Assembly: GCF_000018605.1 (NCBI RefSeq)
Contig: NC_010003.1
Coordinates: 1,712,501 to 1,776,500, forward strand
Length of the DNA: 64,000 nucleotides
Reading direction: 5' to 3'
Source of the DNA: Petrotoga mobilis SJ95
Lineage (GTDB): Bacteria; Thermotogota; Thermotogae; Petrotogales; Petrotogaceae
Shown here one piece after another: positions 36,965 through 46,300 of this stretch. How positions within the stretch are numbered: the first letter of the stretch is position 1; each line of letters opens with the position of its first letter. Position numbers and translations under genes: made by a program. Under the pieces are notes generated by a model. The model was not told the origin of the DNA and ran no database searches. It saw only the letters and a program-made list of their open reading frames with translations.

Positions 36965-37891
36965 ATGCGAAAACCAACGATAAAAGACATTCCAAAGTCT
37001 TTGAATCTCTCTCCTTCTACAGGCATATTTAAAAACTCAAAATCAAAGATCATCGGTGCTATTGCGTTTGATATAAGTAATCCTTTCTTTTTGGATTTTT
37101 TAAAGGGTGTAGAAGATGTTTTATTTCCACGTGAGTATAAGATTTTGTTAAGTAACGTCGACGAGAATATAGATAAAGAAAAGACCTATTTAAGCTGGAT
37201 GATAGGTCATGGGGTCGAAGGTATTTTAGCTTCACCAGTTAGAGAAAGAAACGGTAAAAGTAATTTGAGATTATATCAAAATTTTTACAAAATGGGCATT
37301 CCAATAGTTTTCTACGATAGGATGTTTTATAGTCAAGGGCAATTTGATCATGTTATTGTAGACAACCAAGATGCAATCATTCAGGCCTTGATGCATCTAA
37401 AAGAAACGGGTCATGAAAAGATAGGTATTTTTTTGTCTAAAAAAGGAATATTCACTATAGAAGAAAGACTCAAAGGGTTTCTAAAGGGTTGTAAACTTTT
37501 AAATATTCCCGTTAAAAATGAATGGATCTGTGAAGATATATACCCTCATGAAAAAGCTATAGAAGTTTTAAATTGTCTAAAGAGAAAGAATACTTTACCA
37601 ACGGCGATAATAGCAACAAACAACAATTTAACTAAGTATATAGTTTACGCTGCTAAAAAAAATAATATAAAAATTCCTGAAGAACTGTCTTTAGTTGGAT
37701 TTGATGATTCACTTGAAAATGAATTGATAGATCCGCCTTTAACGACTATAAAACAACCAATATTAGAAGAAGGTAAGATAGCTGCCACATCTTTACTATC
37801 AAGAATAGAAGACAGATATGCCAGACCTATGAATGTAACATTAAAAAGTCAATTAATAAAAAGGAAATCAGTAAAGAATTTGAATTTATAA
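36965..37891 (+). CDS. LacI-family paralogue with deleted DNA-binding domain
   Basis: A 308-residue near-relative of the regulator at 30107 (for example NPFFLDFLKGV, HGVEGILASPV, GFDDSLENE). The first helix is kept (PTIKDIPKSLNLSPST), then about 36-38 residues are missing compared with the paralogue: the recognition helix and the hinge helix. Reading frame is restored at IFKNSKSKIIG. Ala is replaced by Pro in the first helix. AGGAGGTAATCCC precedes ATG 36965, so expression is plausible. It is either a decaying regulator or a sensor that cannot bind the operator but could form mixed dimers. Confidence 0.85.
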   Translation: MRKPTIKDIPKSLNLSPSTGIFKNSKSKIIGAIAFDISNPFFLDFLKGVEDVLFPREYKILLSNVDENIDKEKTYLSWMIGHGVEGILASPVRERNGKSNLRLYQNFYKMGIPIVFYDRMFYSQGQFDHVIVDNQDAIIQALMHLKETGHEKIGIFLSKKGIFTIEERLKGFLKGCKLLNIPVKNEWICEDIYPHEKAIEVLNCLKRKNTLPTAIIATNNNLTKYIVYAAKKNNIKIPEELSLVGFDDSLENELIDPPLTTIKQPILEEGKIAATSLLSRIEDRYARPMNVTLKSQLIKRKSVKNLNL

Positions 37892-38072
37892 TAGATTAAG
37901 TCATATAAGATATTTTGACAATCTTCTTAACTTAATAATAAATTTCAATTCATATACTCCTATATTAATTATATCTTCTGTCCCGCAAAACGTTTATTAA
38001 TAGTATCGAAAAACTTTTTATGAAAGTCTCGTTATCTCTTAAGGTATTTAACAATAAAGGAGGAAAATTTCC

Positions 38073-40079
38073 ATGTTATTTAAAAGCATAAGAGGAAGGA
38101 TAACTTTAATTATCGTTGTAATTTTTGTTTTATTTGGGGCAGCAATCTCTTTCAATATTTTTTCTTTGATAAGATCCAACGATGGTTTGGGTAGTTATAG
38201 AGATCTTTCTGATGCAACGAATCAAATCTCTGAAATAGAAAACGACTTTTTTGAAACTGCTTTAGCCTTCAAAGACTATGTGATTAATTACGATGAACAA
38301 ACAAGAGAAATTATTACTCAAAATATCAACTCTGTTCAAAGTTTCTTTACAGGTGAAACTACCGATTCAACACTTGTGCAAAACGTAATCACAAAGGTAG
38401 AGAGTTATGAAAGCGGGTTTAATCAAATTGTTCAATTGAACGAAGAAAAAAATAGACTCGTAAATCAAGATTTTAAAGATATATCCAATGAATTACGCCA
38501 AATTATTACCGACTTTAAAACCTTAGCCCAAGAAAATAATGTTTCGATCCTTTCTTTTTATAGTGATAATCTGTTGAATACACTGGATAATATAGATAAT
38601 TTATCTTCCAAGTATTTCTCATCCAAATCTCTTGGAGATAAAAACAATGTTTTAGACGTTTTTACTGAAATGGATTATCAACTTTCGAATATAGAATATA
38701 GGTTAACCTCTGACGAACTAACTGAAATGTTCAACCAGACGAAAGACATGGTTGAACAATTCAAAGACACCTTCGATCAAATAGTCACAGCGATAGAATC
38801 CCAGGAGCCTATAATCGGGCAGATGGAGCAAGCAAGGGTAGAGATACTGTACCTATTAGAAGAACAAAGAAATAAATTAAAGGTCCAACAAGACACGTTA
38901 GGTCCATCACTCATAGAAGAAAACAACAGGGCTATAACCTTGACAGCCATCTTAACCGTAGTAGCTTTCGTAGTATCGATAATCATGGTCATCTATCTAA
39001 TAAGAAGTATAACGAAACCACTGTTAGACTTCAAAAACAAGATAAACCAATTCAAAGAAGGAGACTTAACGGTAAACTTTGAAAGTAAAAGCAAAGACGA
39101 GATAGGACAGATGGCCAACGCCCTATCAGAAATGAGTAAAGAATTGAGAAGATCCATGGGGTCAATAAGGCAGGCATCAGACAAAGTAGAAAACGCATCA
39201 GAAAATCTAACACGCTCATCACAAGAAAGCAGAAAGAACTCAGAAGAACTCAAAAACCAGATGGACAAGATACAAACAAGTACGGAAGAAACGGCAGGAA
39301 ACGTAGAAGAAGTAACCTCAGGTGTAGACGAAGTAGCAAGGGCTGCACAAGGTGTATCCCAAGACGCACAAAGACTAAGTGAAGAAGCAGATGAAACGAG
39401 TAAAGCTGCAGAAGAAGGAAGCAAAACGATAGAAAGTATAAGTCAAGCGGTGAAAGAAGCGGTAGAAAGGACCAAAGAAAGTCAAAAAGAAGTAGAAACA
39501 CTCGCAAGCAACGCCAAGAACGTACAAAGTATAGTAGAAACGATAAACTCGATAACGGAACAAACGAACCTGTTGGCACTAAACGCAGCGATAGAAGCGG
39601 CAAGGGCAGGAGAAGCTGGAAGAGGATTTGCAGTTGTAGCGGATGAGATAAGGAAGTTAGCGGAAGAATCAAGGAATGCAACGGATGAAATATCAGAAAT
39701 ACTAACCAACATAACGCAAGGGACGAACAAAGTAAACGAATCTACGAACAAGGTAGTAGGAACGATAGGAGAAATAAACGAAAAGATGGTGAATGTACAG
39801 AAAAGCTTCAATCATATAAAAGAAAGGATAGAAAGGATGGACCAAGGGATAGAAAACATGACTGCAAGTGCAGAAGAACAAAGTGCAAGTGCGCAAGAGA
39901 TGAGCACAGCAATGGACAGGGTAGCGAAAGCAGTAACAGAGATAAGTGAACAACTAGAAAGGTCAAGAAGTGTAATAGACGAACAAGTAAAACAAGGGGT
40001 AGGAATAAACGAAGAAGCGAAAGAGTTGAGTGAGTTAGCCACAGAGTTGAAAGGATTGGTTGAAAGTTTTAAGATATAG
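38073..40079 (+). CDS. Methyl-accepting chemotaxis protein
   Basis: A 668-residue transmembrane receptor. Helix 1 is at about 11-30, an all-helical outer sensor at 31-286, helix 2 at 288-311, HAMP at 312-363 and a long coiled-coil signalling domain after that. The CheA/CheW-binding tip is intact ([20 protein letters not shown], then [18 protein letters not shown]). No C-terminal CheR-binding pentapeptide is seen. The ligand is unknown; neighbouring sugar genes suggest a nutrient. Base use changes sharply near residue 240: the first part is ordinary AT-rich code, the rest is strongly purine-biased. AAGGAGG precedes the ATG. Confidence 0.93.
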   Translation: MLFKSIRGRITLIIVVIFVLFGAAISFNIFSLIRSNDGLGSYRDLSDATNQISEIENDFFETALAFKDYVINYDEQTREIITQNINSVQSFFTGETTDSTLVQNVITKVESYESGFNQIVQLNEEKNRLVNQDFKDISNELRQIITDFKTLAQENNVSILSFYSDNLLNTLDNIDNLSSKYFSSKSLGDKNNVLDVFTEMDYQLSNIEYRLTSDELTEMFNQTKDMVEQFKDTFDQIVTAIESQEPIIGQMEQARVEILYLLEEQRNKLKVQQDTLGPSLIEENNRAITLTAILTVVAFVVSIIMVIYLIRSITKPLLDFKNKINQFKEGDLTVNFESKSKDEIGQMANALSEMSKELRRSMGSIRQASDKVENASENLTRSSQESRKNSEELKNQMDKIQTSTEETAGNVEEVTSGVDEVARAAQGVSQDAQRLSEEADETSKAAEEGSKTIESISQAVKEAVERTKESQKEVETLASNAKNVQSIVETINSITEQTNLLALNAAIEAARAGEAGRGFAVVADEIRKLAEESRNATDEISEILTNITQGTNKVNESTNKVVGTIGEINEKMVNVQKSFNHIKERIERMDQGIENMTASAEEQSASAQEMSTAMDRVAKAVTEISEQLERSRSVIDEQVKQGVGINEEAKELSELATELKGLVESFKI

Positions 40080-40153
40080 AAGGGACCAAGCTTAAAACAA
40101 ATTTTTGATGTTTTAAAAATAATAAATATAAACTAAGAGGAGGTTATTTTTAT

Positions 40154-41569
40154 ATGCAAAAAAGGAAAGTAGGAATAATCACATTTTCAGACGGTAGAGA
40201 TTTTGTTCATGAGGAAACCTTGGAGATGAACAAAAAATTTGAAGACAGGCTAGTAAAAGCGTTAGAAAATACTGGTGAAGTGGAAGTAGTAAGAGCTTCA
40301 GACATTGTAAACAAACCATCCAAAGCCAAAAAAGCTGGAAAAGAAATGCTAAAGGCAGAAGTGGAAATGACGATCTTCAATTATTCTATATGGTGTTGGC
40401 CTCACTTAAGTGTTATGGCTTCACTTTATGCCCCTGGACCGTATTTAACTTATGGCCAAATAAATCCAAAGTATCCTGGAATGGTAGGATTGTTAGCTGC
40501 AGCTGGTGCTTTAGAGCAAATAGGAATATTCCCAGAAAGAGTTTGGGGTGAGCCAGAAGATCCGACGGTTTTAGAAAAATTACTAAAATACATACGTGCT
40601 GCCAGTGCTGCACATAGGTTAAAAGGAGAAAGGTATGGAATGTTTGGTGGAAGACCCATGGGAATGTACACTGCTTCTGCCAACGGAGATCAATGGATGA
40701 AAGAATTTGGAATCGATGTTGAACAAGTAGACCAATATGCATTAGTTTTAAAAGCTGAACAAGTACCATCCCAGAAAAAAAAGAAAGCAAGAGAATGGCT
40801 TGAAAAATTGGCAACCGTTAAATATGACGGCAAAAGACTCACCCCTGAAATTTTAGAGAAACAGATAGGATTATATTACGCTGCACTTGAAATTATAAAA
40901 GAAGAAGAGCTTGATTTTGTTGGATTCAAGGGACAACCTGAAATGACAAATAATTATGCAACATTAGATATCGCAGAAGCTTTTTTGAACGATCCATACG
41001 ATTTTGATGGTGCAAAGGAACCTATTGTTGCAGCAACCGAAACAGATATGGATGGAGCTTTAACGATGGAAATCTTTAAACATATAGCCCAAACCCCTGT
41101 ACTGTTTGCTGATGTGAGGCATTACTTCAAAGAAGAGAATTTATTGGATTTAGCAAACTCTGGACAGCATGCGACATATTTTGCAGGAAAATCTAACAAA
41201 CCTGAAGAAAATTTGAAAAACGTGATTATACACCCTGAAGATTTTTATTTTCCAGCGGGTGGTGGTGCTGTTAAACACTTTGCAGCCCCTGGAAGAGTCA
41301 CATTAGCAAGACTTGCAAGACAAGATGGAAATTATGTAATGACGATAGTTCCCGCTGAGTTTGTCGAACTTTCTGAGGAAGAAAAGAAAAGATTGAGCGA
41401 ACAAGTGCAAATCGAATGGCCACATGCATATGCTAAACTAGATACTGATATGGAAACTTTTTTGGAATATTATCCTTGCAACCATACACATGGGGTATAT
41501 GGAAATTATATAGATGAGTTGGTACATTTTTGTAAGATTAAAAATATCGGTTATCAGATTTTGGATTGA
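40154..41569 (+). CDS. L-fucose/L-arabinose isomerase-like protein
   Basis: A 471-residue protein of the fucose isomerase-like fold. Family features are GIITFSDGRDFVHEE at the start, GFKGQPEMTNNYAT, VAATETDMDGALTMEIF (metal-binding acidic residues), FADVRHYF and FPAGGGAVKHFAAPGRV near the end. Known members convert aldoses to ketoses using manganese. Shorter than E. coli FucI (about 590), it belongs to a less studied subgroup, so the sugar is open. AGAGGAGG precedes the ATG. An FGGY kinase follows by 28 bp, so the pair should make a ketose phosphate. Confidence 0.8.
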   Translation: MQKRKVGIITFSDGRDFVHEETLEMNKKFEDRLVKALENTGEVEVVRASDIVNKPSKAKKAGKEMLKAEVEMTIFNYSIWCWPHLSVMASLYAPGPYLTYGQINPKYPGMVGLLAAAGALEQIGIFPERVWGEPEDPTVLEKLLKYIRAASAAHRLKGERYGMFGGRPMGMYTASANGDQWMKEFGIDVEQVDQYALVLKAEQVPSQKKKKAREWLEKLATVKYDGKRLTPEILEKQIGLYYAALEIIKEEELDFVGFKGQPEMTNNYATLDIAEAFLNDPYDFDGAKEPIVAATETDMDGALTMEIFKHIAQTPVLFADVRHYFKEENLLDLANSGQHATYFAGKSNKPEENLKNVIIHPEDFYFPAGGGAVKHFAAPGRVTLARLARQDGNYVMTIVPAEFVELSEEEKKRLSEQVQIEWPHAYAKLDTDMETFLEYYPCNHTHGVYGNYIDELVHFCKIKNIGYQILD

Positions 41570-41597
41570 AAAAAATTTATATTTGGAGGAACTAAAA

Positions 41598-43118
41598 ATG
41601 TATTTAGTGGGAGTGGATATCGGAACTCAAAGCACTAAATCAGTTATCACGGATGAAAATGGAAAAGTCATTGCAGAAGCTTCTAAAGAATATTCTGTTT
41701 TGACACCTCAACCCAATTGGGCTGAACAATGGCCTAATGTGTGGTTTGATGCTGTGATTGATACTCTGAAACTAGCAATAGAAAAAAGGAAAATAGATCC
41801 AAAAACCGTTGCAGGAATCGCTATCAGTGGATTATATGGAGGTTCGGGAATCCCGGTTGATAAAGATTTCAACCCTCTGAGGCCCTGCTTGATCTGGATG
41901 GATAGGAGAGCAACAAAAGAAACAGATTGGGTTAAAAATAATGTTCCCAAAGAAACTTTATTTGGGATAACAGGTAATTATGTTGATAGTTACTTTGGTT
42001 TCACAAAAATCATTTGGATAAAAAATAATGAGAAGGATATTTGGGAAAAAACTTATAAATTTATAACACCAAAAGATTTCGTCATTCACAAATTAACAGG
42101 TGAAGTAATAATAGATTTCTCTTCTGCTGGTAATATCGGAGGGATTTTCGACATTCATAAAAAATACTGGTCAGAAGAAATGTGCAAAATGCTTGGAATA
42201 GATTCAGATAAATTGCCTGAAAAGATAGTTAAATCTTCTGAGATTGTAGGAACCCTCAACAAAACATATGCTCAAGAGATCGGACTTTTAGAGGGCACCC
42301 CGATAATCGCTGGAGGAATAGATGCACCCGTTGCTCAATTAAGTGCGGGATCTGTCAACGAAGGTGAACACGTAGCTATGGTTGGGACTTCGACATGTTG
42401 GGGCAATATTCACGATGGCAAATACCTAACCCCTGAATTGGTTAGTTTTCCATATGTTGTAGATGATTTAGCAAAGATATACACGTTTGGGGGAGGAGCC
42501 ACTTCGGGAGCCATAGTGAGATGGTTTCGAGAAGAGTTCGGGGAATATGAAAAAGAATTTGAAAGAAAAAGAGGTATTTCTGCTTATTCACTTCTTGAAT
42601 TGGAATCAAAAGATATTCCTCCTGGAAGTGATGGGATTATAGTTTTGCCATATTTTATGGGTGAAAGATCACCTGTTTGGGAATCAAGTGCTAAAGGAAC
42701 TATTATAGGACTTAACTTGTACCACAAAAGAAGACATCTTTACAAAGCTTTTATGGAGTCTGTAGCCTATTCCCTGAGACATAATATGGAATATGCAGAA
42801 AATACTGGAATGAAATTGAATTCCGAATGTTACTTAGTAGGAGGAGCTGCTAAGAGTGATATTTGGACTCAAATATTTGCAGATGTGACAGGATATATTA
42901 TGAAAAGAACGGATCAAGATGTTGAAGCACCTTTAGGAGATGCATTTTTAGCTGGCTTAGGAACAGGTGTATTTCCCGATTCACAAGATATTAAGAAATG
43001 GATAAAGTTCAAAGAAAATACTTCCCCAGACGTTAATAACAAAAGTGTTTATGATAAATACTTCAATTTATACAAAAAGTTGTATGAAAATACCAAAGAA
43101 ATAATGAAACAATTATAG
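41598..43118 (+). CDS. FGGY-family carbohydrate kinase, xylulokinase-like
   Basis: A 506-residue kinase. Domain I has VGVDIGTQSTKSVITD and LIWMDRRATKETDW; domain II has AGGIDAPVAQLSAGSV, AMVGTSTCWG, YFMGERSPVWE and GGAAKSDIWTQIFADV. Length and MDRRA resemble xylulokinase and related ketose kinases. ATG 41598 is used, after TTTGGAGG; the frame runs 28 codons further left inside the isomerase gene. It should phosphorylate the ketose from that enzyme. The gene ends before a clear terminator. Confidence 0.85.
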   Translation: MYLVGVDIGTQSTKSVITDENGKVIAEASKEYSVLTPQPNWAEQWPNVWFDAVIDTLKLAIEKRKIDPKTVAGIAISGLYGGSGIPVDKDFNPLRPCLIWMDRRATKETDWVKNNVPKETLFGITGNYVDSYFGFTKIIWIKNNEKDIWEKTYKFITPKDFVIHKLTGEVIIDFSSAGNIGGIFDIHKKYWSEEMCKMLGIDSDKLPEKIVKSSEIVGTLNKTYAQEIGLLEGTPIIAGGIDAPVAQLSAGSVNEGEHVAMVGTSTCWGNIHDGKYLTPELVSFPYVVDDLAKIYTFGGGATSGAIVRWFREEFGEYEKEFERKRGISAYSLLELESKDIPPGSDGIIVLPYFMGERSPVWESSAKGTIIGLNLYHKRRHLYKAFMESVAYSLRHNMEYAENTGMKLNSECYLVGGAAKSDIWTQIFADVTGYIMKRTDQDVEAPLGDAFLAGLGTGVFPDSQDIKKWIKFKENTSPDVNNKSVYDKYFNLYKKLYENTKEIMKQL

Positions 43119-43188
43119 TCTCATTGATTGAAAAAATTTACCGGTATGGAGTAGCAAAAATCAAGAAAAGGCAACGGATAGAATTTAT

Positions 43189-43216
43189 AGCCCCTTTATG
43201 GGGCTTAATTTTTTTT
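43189..43216 (+). terminator. Terminator after the isomerase-kinase pair
   Basis: AGCCCC (43189-43194), a TTTAT loop, GGGGCT (43200-43205), then TAATTTTTTTT. Confidence 0.9.
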
Positions 43217-43240
43217 GTTTGTTATAAAATCTTAAGAACC

Positions 43241-43269
43241 TTGATAATTATTGTAAAAAGGTATATCAT
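43241..43269 (+). promoter_or_regulatory. Likely promoter of the activase gene
   Basis: TTGATA (43241-43246), 17 bases, TATCAT (43264-43269). About 107 bp before the start codon; no riboswitch-like fold was recognised between. Confidence 0.5.
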
Positions 43270-43376
43270 AATAGTAAGAGAGAAATGATGTGACTGATTG
43301 TAGGGTAATGAGGCACTAAAGTAGGTTTTAGGGCTTCAAAAAAAGAAAAATTTTGGGCTTTAAGGGGAGAAAAGGT

Positions 43377-46300
43377 ATGTATTACGTTGGGTTTGATATT
43401 GGTTCATCAAGCATTCATGTAGCGGTCATTGACGAAGAAGGAAAACTAAAATACGTTAAAGAAAGTATTCCACATTTTGGTGTGCCTTTAAAAAGGCTAC
43501 CGGAGATTTGGGAATCGATAAAACCTGAACTGGATGGGGAAGTACTTTCTACGTCTTTCACGGGAATAGGTGCACAACTTTTCAACAAAGTTTTTTCGGA
43601 ACTCTTGTTTGATTATGAAAGTGTTACCATACCCAAAGGTGCTTCTTTTCTCGAACCAAATGTTTCCTATGTATTCCACATTGGAGCAAAGGACTCATAT
43701 TTTTTAAGACTTGGACATCTTAAAGAAAAGGTGAATCTTTTAGAGTTGTCAGCTAATAGCAAATGTGGCGGGGGTTCAGGAATCTTAGTTGAAAAACAGT
43801 TGAAAAGATTATACTTAAAAAACGATTCAGAGTTTTTTCAGATAGATGATTACTCACAAAAAATTGAACTAATGAGAAAATTGTATGCCCAAGCAGAAAA
43901 CGAGGTGAAAGATTACAGCGATATTCAGGGCTTCAATGCTAGATGTGGTGTTGTAATTCAATCAGATTTGATACACGAACAAAATGAAGGTGCTCAAAGG
44001 CCCTTTTTAGTTGCAAAATTGTACTCTACAGTAGCTAGGAATTTTAAAAATGACGTGATTGGAGCGAGGGAACTTGATCCATCTCTCTCAGCCATAGCTA
44101 CAGGAGGAGTCTTTTCAAGTGATTATATCCTCAAAAGTTTCAATATGTTAACTAATTTAAATGTAAAAAGGCCTAAGTACCATACCGCTGTTGCAGCTAT
44201 TGGGATAGCTCTGGAAGCGTTAGAAAAGAAAAACAAATTTGTGATAGATTTTAACCGACTTTCTGAGATCTCTAATTTTACGAAGAGTAAACGTCCCTAT
44301 GCTAAGCCTCTTTATGCCTTTCTTGATAAAGTCCACAGCTACGAAGGAAAAATTGAGAAAGTGCAACCTGATGTGGTTAGAGATGTAACCATAGGAGTAG
44401 ATGGAGGCTCAACCACCACAAAAGCTGCGATTGTGGACGTTGAAACGGGTGCCCTTTTAGACAAAATTTACATCAGCACCCATGGTGATCCAGAAAGAGC
44501 TCTTAAAGAAGTGTTTAGACACTTAGCCAAAAAATCCAATAATTATAATGTTCTTGGTGTATGTACCACAGGATCAGCCAGAAAATTGTACGAGAGAATT
44601 TTAGTAAGTCAAAAGAAAAAAGAAACTTTAGAAGAAGAAGGATACGCAGTTTTAGATGGAGCCGTTGATGAAGTCACATGTCACGCCAAGGGAATTAAAT
44701 TTCACGATGAAGAGATCGATACGATATTTGAAATCGGTGGACAAGATATGAAGTTCACTTCTTTCAAACTTAATGGAGAAGAAGCTACAGATCAGATAAA
44801 AGAGGCTAGGATGAATTACTCATGTCAAGCCGGAGCTGGTCAAACATTGGAGAACATGGCTCAACTGTTAGGCTTGGATGTCAAATCGACACTTCAAGAA
44901 GCCGCATTGAAAGCAGAAAAAGTACCCATTATAGATTCTACCTGTGGTGTTTTCATGGAGATGGAAGAAAACCGTTTAATTTCTGAGGGTTTTTCACAAG
45001 AAGAGATAGCGGCAGCTATAGTAAGATCCACAGCAGCTAGTTATTTTAATAAATTTGTTGGAGGTCCACAACATGTTCAAAACAAATGCTCTTGTCAAGG
45101 GGGACCAGCCTTGGGGAAAGCATTTTTGGCTGCAATGGCACAAGTTACAAACAAAGATATCTACGCTTATCCCCACAGAGAATTGTTTGGAGCATGGGGA
45201 GCGGGTCTTTTTCTAAGAGAAGAGATATTGAAGGTGAAAAAAGAAGGAAAAGAAGTGCGCTCAGCTTTCAGAGGCTTTGAAGTAGTAGATATGAAATTTG
45301 AAAAAGAAGAGGTAATGTGTTCAGATTACTTCGGCAAATCGTCCTGTAAGGTAAGAAATTGCAAATTGAAAATCTTTACTATAGCAGGCGAAAAAGTTAT
45401 AACAGGTGGTTTTTGTCCAAGAGGGAACAGTGAAGGGGCAGAGAAGGTAAAAGTAGATTATGTTGAAATTTTCCATAGATTGTTTGAAAAACATTTTGAA
45501 GGCATAAAATACGAAAAGTTGGACGAAATAAATGTCGATAATGAAAAAACGGTAGGTATTCACAGAGCTGGAGTAACCTTAGGAGAAATAGGTATTTGGT
45601 CTGCCGCATTGTTTAGTAAAATTGGATTTTTACCAGTATTATCTCCAGTATCAGATGAAGAAATTGCACAAAGAGGTATTAATATTGCTCCTACAGAGTT
45701 TTGTATAGCGATGAAACTCGTTATAGGTCACGGGGATCTGCTGGCAAAAGATAAAAGGATAAAACACCTGTTTAACCCTTCGGTTATTGAAGAAGTAAGA
45801 GATAAAAAACCAATGAGAAAATTTTGCATATATACCGAGGCTGAAGGTTACTTGTTACAAGACATATTGGGATTGGAAGAAGATAGAGAGATTCTGCCTG
45901 TTCTTTACTGGAAAGATAAAGAAAGGTCAGCTCAAGCGATATACGATGAATTAAAAAGAATTGGTTACAATATTTCCAAAGAAGAGATATTGGAAGCCAT
46001 AGATTATGCAGATCAAAAGTTAGAAGCGTTCAAAAGCGATTTACACAAACAAGGGGAAAGATTCTTAAACAAATTAGAAAAAAGTGAAGAGATAGGGTAT
46101 GTAGGATTGGGAAGAGATTATGTTGTATTAGACCCTCAGGCTTCCTCACAATCAGGTTCTATGTTCACCAAGCAAAGAGGTATGAATTATATTCCTCAAA
46201 CTTTTTTGGAAGAGTACTACAAGGATATTCCTATAGATGAACTTTCTTTCAACGAATACTGGTATCAAAATGCGCATATTCTCCAAGCTTCTATATTCGT

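Noticed and set aside
38777-40042. Six long minus-strand frames opposite the chemotaxis receptor
   Set aside because: They arise from the purine-rich coding of the receptor's signalling half. They lack ribosome sites and show low-complexity Leu/Ser/Phe products.
41514-41597. N-terminal extension of the second FGGY kinase
   Set aside because: The extra 28 codons lie inside the isomerase gene and lack a ribosome site; ATG 41598 has GGAGG and begins exactly at the conserved kinase start.
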